A DNA stretch of 63,254 bases. Origin: Capsaspora owczarzaki ATCC 30864. Taxonomy: Eukaryota > Opisthokonta > Filasterea. Position 1 is the stretch's first letter; each line of letters begins with the position of its first letter. Where the stretch lies: contig NW_011887295.1 of NCBI RefSeq assembly GCF_000151315.2, forward strand, positions 2,078,249 through 2,141,502. Direction: 5' to 3'. This document shows positions 32,437 through 42,243 of the stretch, in pieces. The position numbers and the translations under genes are program-made. The notes under the pieces were generated by a model. The model was not told the DNA's origin. It was given only the letters and a program-made list of their open reading frames with translations, and made no database searches.

Positions 32437-33509
32437 CTACTGCTTGCCAAGACGACGGATGGTCGCGTCGTCCACATACTGCACAGCGTCGCCGCTCGAG
32501 GCCTTGTCGGTCAGATACGCTGCCGCGAGCTCACGCATGGCTTCGCCGATGGTGGTCGTCTTGCAGCCAGATGTAAACACCATGGCAAACTTTTCGACAA
32601 AGCGACTCTCGTCGCCGCGGTCGAGCAGGCCAGGACGCAGAATGGAGACCTTGTCAAACTTTTGCGCAATGATGCCGTTCTCGGTCTGGCCTTTCGACTG
32701 CAGGTACAAGAACCAGGACGACGCACTCGCGCCGTGCGACGAAATGTACATAAAGTGCGGCACGCCGGCGCGCTTGGCAGTCGCAGCGGCGGCAACAACG
32801 TATTCCTGATCAATCTTCTTGAAGGCCTCCTGCAAAAAAGCAAAAAGCAAAAGAAAAGCAGCAACAAGGACAAGGTGACACATAGACCACACAATTGTGA
32901 GCATTTTGAAGTGATCCCGATGGATGGTTTGGAGCGAGGTTTGAGCGAGGTGTGGAGTGAGGTCGGAGTGAGGTTGGAGTGAGGTTCCGGTTCAAATGCA
33001 ACTCTGTGCATGATCCTTACGGCCGAGCCTGCTTGCTTGCGGGTGGTGCCAAATGCACACATGACGACATCGGCGCCCTTGAACGCGTCCTCGGCCTGCG
33101 CAATCGCAGCCATCTCCGTGGTGACTTGAACGAGCTTGCCCGATTGCTCGAGCTGCGCCTGGTCGGGCACCGTGACAGGGCGTCTGTGTGCAGCCCATCA
33201 ACCACCAAAATCATTCAAGCATGAAGTGAGGATGAAAAAAAAATGGTCCAGTCGCTGGGGCATGCAGGTGAAGGGTTCCAGTCGAAAGCTGAAATTTGTG
33301 ATGACAAACGTTGCGTTGTACCAAGCACCCCGAGCATCCGACGAGCATCCAACGACATAGTGCAAATTGGACAATGGCGGGATTGTTTGTTATTGAGCAA
33401 GTTTTTACCGGCCGATGGTGACGACGCGCTCGACTGCGCTGCTCGAGAGAAGCGACGCGAGAATGGCTTTTCCGCACGCGCCCGTTCCGCCAAGCACAAC
33501 TGCCTTCAT
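32437..33509 (-). CDS. HTATIP2: TIP30/HTATIP2-like NAD(P)-binding oxidoreductase
   Basis: Three exons: 33509-33409, 33183-33021 and 32829-32437; 218 residues with agreeing phase. The atypical short-chain dehydrogenase fold is shown by the nucleotide-binding start MKAVVLGGTGACGKAIL, ADVVMCAFGTTRKQAG, the strand FMYISSHGAS, the active-site pair YLQSK and SILRPGLLDRGDE. These match the TIP30/HTATIP2 and yeast Fmp52 family, cytosolic or mitochondrial proteins whose enzymatic substrate is not settled. The C-terminus ends TIRRLGKQ. It lies 411 bp before the ArfGAP-like gene on the same strand. Confidence 0.88.
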
Positions 33510-34115
33510 TTCTTGGAATCAAATCAACAAAAGGGTGAATGTAAAGAGTGAGCTGGCATTCGAGTAAGTATAGGAAACAGTAAAGTACAGTCATTACGGA
33601 GGGCGGAACAGCACACGCGGGAATGGTTGAGTGTATTTCGCACAATTCTCAGCGAACGAGCACATCAAGAGAGAGAGAGAGAGAGACAGAGAGAGAGAGA
33701 GAGGAAGAAAGCACACACGTACTCTCACATGATCACAACAGAACAACAAAAAGACTCCAAGTAGACGTGGGCGGGTGTCATGTACGAGTAGGAATGACAA
33801 AGAAATATGTGTAAAAAAGCTGTTTGCAACAAGCCTGAAACATCTTGTCGGCTCAGAAACGTGTGACATGGCTCAAACCCACCAAAACAATTTGGTCACC
33901 TTTTGCTTCAATTAGGAACTAAGAAAAGAAAACGACAAGACGTGTGTCACTTCCCACGCAACCACCACGAAGCAAAGGAAAGGGTTTGGGGAAGCGCCAC
34001 TCTTGATTTCTGTCGAGATTCTCGTTTTTATTGTTCGTTGCCTTCGTTCCTTCGTGACAACGAGCCTTTGCATTCGTGGCTTGGACACTCGTACAAGGAG
34101 ACGCCGTTCTCGTGA
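33510..34115. other. Divergent intergenic region with (AG)n repeat
   Basis: Between the TIP30-like gene (-) and the zinc-finger gene (+). It contains an AG microsatellite (33669-33702) and no supported gene. It probably holds both promoters. Confidence 0.6.
33669..33702. repeat. (AG)n microsatellite
   Basis: AG dinucleotide run interrupted once by CAG. Simple repeat in a putative divergent promoter. Confidence 0.9.
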
Positions 34116-35388
34116 ATGCCCCTCACCGCGCTTCCATTGATCGGTGTTGAACGCGTTGAGCAAACTGCTCGATTCGCATCGACCGCGGATGGTCGTCTGT
34201 CGCTCGAGCAAGAAGCTCTACGTCGCATCAAAGAAAAGAACGACGTACCACAGTCGTCGATGGAGGTGTAAGTGATCCCTTTTGTGTGTGTGTGTTTTTT
34301 TTTTCTTTGGCTCGGCAAACCCGTGGGTTGATCCTACTTTCTGGCTGAAATGGCGATGGCAACAGGCACCAAAGAGCAGACATGATTTTGCTTGGTTCTT
34401 GTGCGCTTTGTGAGCCAACCACAGTGGCATGACGGGGCGACACTAGAGAGTGGGGAGCAAGGAAGAGGAATCTGAGGAACGAAGCGAGGAGCGTTCATTT
34501 GCTCCTCTTTTGTCAGCACCTCCGACGAACATGTGAATTCCTCCGACGCCGCATTTTGTGCGTGCGCGAGTCATGTCATTGCATGGGAGTGCTCAACAAA
34601 ACCATGTGTGGGAAATGGCGTCAGAGCTGGTTTAAAACTGCTCTGGTTTTCTTCGCTCAAGTGTTGTTGTTCTCGCGTGCCCTTGACAGTGAACCTTCTG
34701 ATGCACACAAGCAAGAAACAAACATCTCCAACCACAAGCTTCACCACGACGCCAATTATCGCACATGGCGCCAGGAGCGCTGCGAAAGATGGATTCGCGG
34801 CGACACTGCTGACGGTTGGACCTCCCCGGCCGATCAGGATGAGCACGAGGAGGAGCCAAGTACAACCCCGCTGTTGCTAGACCAAGTTGCGAGTTCCAGG
34901 CATTCGACCATGTCTTCTCCTAGCTCGGAAGGGCAGCATCAGCTGTCCGCAGTGTCGTCCGTGTCTTCCTCCTCCGTTTCGTCGTTTCGGACATCGCCTC
35001 CGCCTGTGCATCGCGTGGTCCAACTGCAACTGGACGACCACGTCGAAGAACTGACGGTGCTCGGCGAATCAGACCAGATTTTCAAGTGCGATAACTGCGG
35101 CAAAATCTACAAGCAGCGCAACAGCCTGCACAAGGTGTGTATATGCTCGTGCTTGATGCAGCTCGGTAGATCTGGTCGAGAATGAATCTCACTTGAGTGG
35201 TGTAACTGTGCGTATGCTTGCAGCACATGTGGGAGCACAACGAGCACTGGCACTCGACAAGCCAGCATTTCAACATGAAGAAGCACCAGCAGGTTCTTGC
35301 CATGCAGGCCGCGATGCAGCTTGTTTCGATTGCATCGAACGACTCCGAGTGCGAGTGGACGACGCGCTTTCCCAATGTCCGGTTTTGA
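34116..35388 (+). CDS. Single C2H2 zinc-finger protein (fungal-type KHMWEH finger)
   Basis: Three exons: 34116-34267, 34690-35134 and 35224-35388; 253 residues, phases 2 and 0. A disordered N-terminus (acidic and Ser-rich runs) leads to one classical finger, CDNCGKIYKQRNSLHKHMWEH, with C-x2-C-x12-H-x3-H spacing and an intron right after the Lys that precedes the first His. The KHxWEHxxxW signature continues with NEHWHSTSQHF. From memory it is typical of a group of fungal single-finger proteins that are presumed transcription factors. The C-terminal 45 residues may be helical (MKKHQQVLAMQAAMQLVS). Target DNA and role are unknown. The first exon is supported only by phase and splice signals. 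Confidence 0.78.
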
Positions 35389-35859
35389 TCGCGCGTTCGC
35401 TTCAGTGGGGTTGTTGCTGTATTTATTCAGAGTTCTGGGCAAAGTTCCTTGGTGTCAGAATCCATGTCAAACAAAATTGAACCAAGCCGTTGTTCCCAGA
35501 TATACGCTGCTGCTGCCGCTGCTGTGTATTTGACGTGACTACTGTAGTTCTAGTTTGAGCTCGTGAATTGGTTTGACGGGAGTCGGTTGAGACGGCACAA
35601 ATCCGTTTGCAGTCGAGCGAGTTGAGCCAAGCTTCTCTTTCTCTTCGCACTGGGTTTTCGTTGCGTTGTGCCACTGTTTCCTTTCATCGTTGCTATTCCT
35701 TCCTATCGTCATCTGTGGTCTACAATTGCGGGGTATTTTTTCGTTTCACAACATTACATTGCGATTTCAAGTTGAGCAACGACGAACGAGTCATTCTTTT
35801 TTTTTTTTTTGTCTATTTCTTTTTATTTTTTATTTTTTTTTTTTTCCTTTCGATTTCCA

Positions 35860-38800
35860 ATGCGAACTGCAGCGCTGCTTTTTGCTGTTGCTGCGCTGTT
35901 CTGCGCCGTTGACGCTGCGTCGACTGGCAACATGCGTGAGTTATCATCGTGTCCCTCCCTCCCCCTTTCCTTCAACCACCCCTCGTCACAGCTGGTCTCT
36001 GTTTAAGCTCGGGCGGTTCGCGGTTCTTTTTTGATCTGCAAAATGCGTTTATTTTTTTTTTTTTATTTTTACTTTTTGGTTGCTCTTGGTCGCTGTTATT
36101 ACTCCTGCCGCTGCGACTCTTGGTGAAAGCGCCCATTCATTGCTGTTCTGTTCGTTTGCATCCTCATTGCGCGCTGTGAGGAGGCGGGGTCGCCGATGAC
36201 TTTGCGATACAGAAAGGCAGGTTTTGGCTCTGTTGCGTACATTTTTTTTTTTTTTTTTTTTTTTTTTTAGATCTGCTCGTTTGTTGCTGTTCTCGCTCGC
36301 AGTGCGTGTGTTGCAGCCGCCCCGCTTCAACTTGCAGCGAATGCATGCAACTGGCGAGTGGTGAAGTGGCAAAGCGGTGGGTTCATTGTCCTTCGTGCAA
36401 GCGCGGGAGGCGTGAAGTCCCGTTTTTCGAGTGTTGTGATGGCACTTTGAATCAAAAAAAAAGAAGAAAAAACAAAAAAGAAATACGAACAGAAGAAGGG
36501 AGTTGCCATTATGCACGGCTTGTGTCTACATCCTCATAGAAGCCCGCATCTAGCCGTGTGTCTGTGTGTGTATGTGTGTGTGGGGGGGGGCGGGGGCAGT
36601 GTCGGCAAGCCATGCTGTCAGCAAAGCAAACAAAAATAAGGAGAGGCGGTTTTGTGTTCGTTTTTTTTTTTTTTTTTTTTTTTGTTCCCCTTTGCATTTT
36701 CCCTTGAAACCAAAGCACTCATTCGTGCGGCCTACTTCCCTCCCCATGCTGCTTTTTTTCCCCCACTTCACACACATTCACACACACACTGCTGAAATGA
36801 CGATGATGATGACGATGATGATCGTTTATTGTCGGTTTATCTTTTTGTTATTGCACAAAAAAATGAACGTCACCCAAAAAACCAAAGCAGAAATTTTTTG
36901 ATCTATCTTTTTTTATTTTGTTTTTTATTTTATTATTATTTTTTTATTATTGTTTTTGAAATGTAGATCATACCAAATATGGTGTTTCTTGTTTTTGTTG
37001 TGTGCTTTGGCAACGATTGTCGCATGTCATCTCGCTCTGGATGACTGATGGTGGTGGATGTGGTGCCATTCCAAAACATGCATTATTTTGTTTGAAGCGA
37101 TCGGGGGTGGGGTTTGTGTTTGGCTGTTTTCGACGTTGACCAAAAACACACCACATAACCACGCAAAGCACCCTAACCCATAACAACCTCAAATCCAAAA
37201 CAATCTACCCACCGCAAAATCACAAATTCGCACTCACAATGGATGCTCGTGTCCACAGGTCGCCTCTCCCACGACGTCCTGCACTTTGAACCCCTGTCAC
37301 TCGGCAACGCCGTCATGGCCAGCCACCACAGCCGCTCTCGCCGATCTGCTGCGGACACGGCCGACGCTACCATCCCGCTCGAATTTGAAGCTTACGGACG
37401 GTAAGAACAACGTAGTTTTCTTGTACTGCCTTGGTCGTCGAGCAACTGGCTGACTCGTTTTGCTGCTCTTGCAATTTCCGCCGGATAGCACCTTCCGTGT
37501 GACGCTGCGGCCCAACACTGACATGGTCAAGCCTTCCGCTCGCGTCACCATCTACTCGGATGCCGGCACGCGTGTTGAACCCGTTGACGTGTCCGTTGCA
37601 TTCAAGGGCTCTATTCAAGGTGCGCAGCAGCAGCAAATAGCTTTGTTGTTGTTGCATCGCGTTCATCCGTTTTTTTTTTCCCCTTTCTGTGCCACTCACT
37701 CTTTTTTTCGTTCATTCGTCTCCTTTCCTCTGTCTGTCTCTCAGGCCACTCCAGCTCTGCCGTGTACGCCACGGTCGTCGAGTCTGGCGATGTGGTTGCC
37801 ACGATGCGCGACGAGGACGGCGAAATGTACTACATTGAGCCCAGCCACCGCCACTTGCGCGAGGCGCACGAGTTTGACCACGTCATTTACCGCTTGTCGG
37901 ACGTCGACCTGTCCGCGGTTGATTCGGATGCCGAGTCCAAGGCCATGAGCGACCTCGAGGACATTATGATTCGCCAAGGCCAGACCACGCGAGCCCAGCT
38001 CGACCAGGCCAAGACCTCCAGGCTGCGCACCTTCCACGAGGCGGCGGGCATTCGTCGCTCAAACATGCGCCGCTCTATTGGTCCCGCAAAGTACTGCAAC
38101 TTGCACATGGTTGCCGATTTCAAGTTTTACGAGCAGTACATGGGCTCCCCTGCTTCCCAGGCGCCCATTATGACCAAGATGATGGACTTGTTCAACTCGG
38201 AGCAGGCCATCTACACCGACCCGGATAACGTTCTGATTGATCCCGAGGTCGTCAACTTTTACGGTTTCCAGATTGAGCACTTTTCCGTGTTTGAGACCGC
38301 CACCGGTGTGTTTGCTGGCGCGCCTTCCAACGAGGCCGTCGCCGACTATCTCAACCGCTTTGCTGGCATGGACTTTTCCGACGTGTGTCTCGGCACCCTG
38401 TTCACGCACCGCGACTGGTCTGGCACGCTTGGTCTTGCCTACGTGGCCTATCCGACGCTCACTGGCACGCCTGGTGGCATTTGCCAGGCGCGCTCGGGCG
38501 GCAAGAGCACCAACGCCGGCTTGGTGACCACCCTCAACTTTGGCAGCGTTGTGAGCGCGGCAGTGTCCCAAGTCACGCTGGCGCACGAGCACGGGCACAA
38601 CCTGGGCTCGCCCCACGACACGTCTGCGGCTTGCACACCTGGCGGCTCAAACGGCAACTACATTATGTACTATGCCGCCTCTGACGGCTCCAAGGTCAAC
38701 AACCGCAAGTTCTCGTCTTGCACCAAGGCTTCCGTTGGCGCTGTGCTGAACGACAAGGGCGCGACGTGCTTTGAGGTTGCGAGCTCGGGTTGCGGAAACC

Positions 38801-39711
38801 GCATTGTCGATCCGAACGAAGAATGCGACTGCGGTTCGACGGATGTGACCTCTTGCCACGATTACGATCCTTGCTGCAACACTGACTGCACCCTCCGGAC
38901 CTCCGCTGGTGCCACATGCTCCCCGTTCAAGACGCCATGCTGCGACGCGAATACTTGCTCCAACCCCGGCAACACTGCTGTCGTCTGCAATGCCACCACT
39001 GACGGATGTCAGACGCCCGGCCATTGCGATAGTGCGTACCCCAACAGCTGTCACCCCCGTGAAGATGAAGATGATGACGTGCTGTGTCTCTGCGACGGTA
39101 ATGGCGCCAATTGCAACGGCATGTGCCAATCAGGTGCTTGCACAAAATCGCGTTGCGAAGAATTTCCCGCGGGTTACAATGGCACCGAATGCACGAGCGC
39201 CACCGAGCAGTGCAAAATTTTCTGCTGGAACCTTTCTGGAACCGCTTGCATCGAGTTTGAGATTGAAGTCTTCCGCGACACGAGCTACACTTGTGTTTTC
39301 ACGGACGACGGCGAGAGCAGCGCTGGCTATTGTGACGGCGCAGGTGCTTGCAAGGAGTCGAATCACGATGCTTCGCTGAAGAACGCCCTCAGCAAGGCAT
39401 TGAACAACATCAAGGACTGGATTGTCAACAACTGGTATGTGGTGATGGCCATTGTCATTGCCATTGTCTTCCTGGTGGTTATGGCGCGCTGGTACTTCTC
39501 TCGCAAGGACCGGGCCTCCGCCAACAACGACATGCCGATGAAGGAGCGCAGCGGATCGGACGCCCAAGCCAGCCGCAAGCGCGAGGCGCGTCAAAATATC
39601 AAGCGAATGTTCCCTGCCGTCGAGAACGAGGTTCTTGAGAGTGCTCTTCGCAATGTCGGCTACGATGTCCAGGCTGCAGCAGCTCAACTCCGCCAGATGG
39701 GTTACCAGTAG
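35860..39711 (+). CDS. ADAM17-like membrane metalloprotease with cytosolic CUE domain
   Basis: Four exons: 35860-35935, 37259-37400, 37489-37619 and 37745-39711; 771 residues. The 1.3-kb first intron is the longest modelled. Signal peptide, prodomain with RSRR and NMRR furin-type sites, catalytic domain starting KYCNLHMVADFKFYEQYMG (close to the ADAM17 sequence), zinc motif HEHGHNLGSPHD, Met-turn YIMYYAA, disintegrin region (NEECDCGSTD...CCNTDC), Cys-rich segment with CQ..CTKSRC, a TM (WYVVMAIVIAIVFLVVMARW), then a short tail. The tail ends in IKRMFPAVENEVLESALRN and VQAAAAQLRQMGY, a CUE-type ubiquitin-binding fold with the MFP motif. It is expected to shed surface proteins; the CUE domain suggests ubiquitin-linked trafficking. 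Confidence 0.9.
35936..37258 (+). other. Long first intron of the ADAM gene
   Basis: T-rich DNA with several poly(T) tracts, a TG run and TTTTATT-rich sequence. I saw no second gene. An additional small exon cannot be excluded, because the flanking exons are joined only by phase. Confidence 0.6.
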
Positions 39712-40041
39712 AAACAGCAAACAGAAAAAAAAACCGCGCCAGCCTGTCTTCCAGTTTTCAGAGTTCTCTTGGGCTTCGAGCCCCTTTCCCCCCGCCCTTC
39801 TACCCTGCTTTTGGCGGTAGCACTGTGTTTCTTTGTTTGCATCGCTCAGAGGATCGGGGTTTTTGTGTGTGCGTTCTTGCTTTACGTGTTTTGCAATTCG
39901 ATTTCCATGTTGTGTATTCGCTTTGATTTGTCCTCAAAATGTCATTATTTGACCACGAGTATTTTTGTCCTCAGAGTGACTATGTCAAACGGGGGAGCAT
40001 GGGTGGGGGGCTGCCGGTGCAACTGCGCGACGTGAGAAATG

Positions 40042-40047
40042 TTTATT
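40042..40047 (-). terminator. Candidate poly(A) signal for the coiled-coil gene
   Basis: TTTATT on the plus strand is AATAAA on the minus strand, 13 bp after the stop of the minus-strand coiled-coil gene. Confidence 0.4.
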
Positions 40048-40059
40048 GAATCAACCAAT

Positions 40060-41874
40060 TCATAAATGGCGCCCACCACCACTGCTCGCAGAAATGCGTG
40101 ATTGTTGGTGTTGTGATGGTGCAGGTCTGGCGGCTGGGGGCGAATACGTCGAAGGAGGCGCTGGACGGGCTACAAAGTGCGTTTGTCGAAAAGTCTGCGA
40201 GGTGCCTCCGAGTGGTGCCGAGTGAATGCCTGTGGATCCGGGCACTCGAGGGGAGTTGCTCTGTGCAGGTGGTTGCGCACGTGCAGCGTTGTGCGACGAG
40301 GTCGATGTTACGGTCAGTTTGGCAGATCTGGAGCCTGAGGTTGTTTGTGACTGCAGCACGTCTTCTCGCGAGGCGGCGAGTTGCAATGAAGGCTGTTGCT
40401 CGACCACTGCTGGCTGCCTTGGAAGAGCGACTGGAGTCGGGGTCGACGAGGAAGATGGCAGCTGGGCGAGCAATTTGATGTCGACTCCATTGGACAAGTG
40501 CTCAACAAAGTGTCGATAGACGTGCTGATACAAATCAACCGTAAACTTGTCGTGGTAGGCCATGGCCTTTTGTTTAATGTCTGCGATTTTCTGCTTGTGG
40601 GATCGTGCCTGCTCTTTCAGCGCTGCTTGATGCTGCAGCAAGAGTTGATCGCGTGCCGCGACGAGAGCGCTTGCAGCCTGCTGGTTGGTTTGTTCGACCT
40701 GCTGCTCCAGCAAGGTCAAACGTTGTCGCAGCTCGTCGCACTCTGCTTGGGAGGCCTCGAGCTGTTGTGAAAGGTCGACCTGGTGTGACTCGCTTGCATC
40801 GTCATCCGCCAGGTTCCTGGTCACCTGAGAAAGCGACAGTGCACCCTGGTCTATCGCGGCCGCGTTGTGGAGCATTTCGGCGCGAAGCTCCTCCAGCTGA
40901 AATTCGGCTGTTTCACAGAGCGATTTCCAAGATTCAGACTCTGCCTGTAATCGATCTGCCTCGGCAATCTTGGCCTCAAGGCGGCGCTCCATCTCTTCGA
41001 TGGAGAGTGCTAGTTTAGGCTGAGGTGCGCTGGCGGACGAATTCAGAGGCTGTTGATTTTGTTGTTGTGGTTGTTGTTGTTGTTGCTGGGCGGAGGAAGA
41101 TTGGTGGAGAGACAAGGACGCCGCCGATGAAAGTTCCGCTTCAGCAAGGTGCTCGACGTGTCGATTCGAGTCGGGATCTCGTTCGCCAGGTACCAGCTCG
41201 GTCTCGTCGCCCAGGGAGAACATGTCGCCTTCGTGAAGATCTGGGTAGGCTTCCCAACCGTCGAGCGCCGGCAAGTCGAATAGCGACGTGTCCGCCGTCA
41301 ACAGTATCTGCTCGGGATTGAAGGGGACATGCACCTTGTCATGACACTGTGTATTGGTTGCTTGACGTATTGAATCGGATTCGGGGTGCGCATTCTGTGA
41401 GAATGCGCCGTTTCCGGTTGAATGGGCGTCGTCTGGGTTGTCTTGTCGTCCGTGCGAGTTTGTCAGCTGCGATTCGAGAGTAGGACTGGCGTGCATCTCG
41501 TTGCGATTGTGCAAATTGCTCAGACTGCCCGGATTGCTCAGATTGCCCGGATTGCTCAGATTGTTCAGTTCGTTCAGATTGCCTGGTGCTCGTCCTTGTT
41601 CGCGCCCCGCCCCAGTGGAGTGACGAGCAGCACTGGTGTACTCTTGGTCATCGTCCTCAGACAGGGCAAGCGCGTGCACGAGCGCCTGGCTATCGACGCT
41701 CGAGTCGCCAATCCAGTCCTCGTCCGCAGCATCATCGCTCTCGGTGCCCACATCGCCAGCGTCGCCAGCGTCCACAGCGTATGGAATGAAGCTGCGTTGA
41801 TTGCTCTCTGGATTTGTGGCTGGTCTTCCGGCGAGCGCCTGCTCAACCTCGTGCGCTAATGCATGGTAGTCCAT
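40060..41874 (-). CDS. Coiled-coil protein of unknown function
   Basis: A single-exon ORF. The start at 41874 (MDYHALAHEVEQALAG) is preferred; an upstream in-frame ATG at 42060 would add 62 residues that look like non-coding leader. The product is 604 residues. The N-terminal half is acidic and disordered, with an Asn/Leu repeat (LNNLSNPGNLSNPGSLSNL) encoded by 15- to 24-bp tandem units. The middle (about residues 300-470) is a heptad coiled coil rich in Leu, Gln and Glu, ending KIADIKQKAMAYHDKFTVDLYQHVYRHF. The C-terminus is Ser/Pro/Gln-rich. It could be a Golgi, centrosomal or cytoskeletal tether. I recognise no family. Confidence 0.75.
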   Translation of the reverse strand: MDYHALAHEVEQALAGRPATNPESNQRSFIPYAVDAGDAGDVGTESDDAADEDWIGDSSVDSQALVHALALSEDDDQEYTSAARHSTGAGREQGRAPGNLNELNNLSNPGNLSNPGSLSNLHNRNEMHASPTLESQLTNSHGRQDNPDDAHSTGNGAFSQNAHPESDSIRQATNTQCHDKVHVPFNPEQILLTADTSLFDLPALDGWEAYPDLHEGDMFSLGDETELVPGERDPDSNRHVEHLAEAELSSAASLSLHQSSSAQQQQQQPQQQNQQPLNSSASAPQPKLALSIEEMERRLEAKIAEADRLQAESESWKSLCETAEFQLEELRAEMLHNAAAIDQGALSLSQVTRNLADDDASESHQVDLSQQLEASQAECDELRQRLTLLEQQVEQTNQQAASALVAARDQLLLQHQAALKEQARSHKQKIADIKQKAMAYHDKFTVDLYQHVYRHFVEHLSNGVDIKLLAQLPSSSSTPTPVALPRQPAVVEQQPSLQLAASREDVLQSQTTSGSRSAKLTVTSTSSHNAARAQPPAQSNSPRVPGSTGIHSAPLGGTSQTFRQTHFVARPAPPSTYSPPAARPAPSQHQQSRISASSGGGRHL

Positions 41875-42243
41875 CGGACTCTGCTTGGAAAATGTATGTG
41901 GCTTTGGACGACTGAGCTTCTCAGAGTTTGGAGACGAAATTTTGTAATCACGATGATGGCGATGGGTTGTCGATTTGTCAATACAATGGCCTTGTTGCAG
42001 TGTAACACTGACACTCGCGACAGACATTGAAGCAACAAATCGAATGCCAAAACCAATCACTCAAACACACACTCAAACACAGAGCAAAAGCACTGCACCT
42101 CCGAAGAACACGGCGCTCCAAGGCAAGCAGGCCACAACAACACCAAACAAACAAACAAACAGCAAACAATCAACGGAAAAAAACACCAAACAACACCAAA
42201 CAAACAAACAATCAAGGGCAACACCAAACAAAAACACACAACC

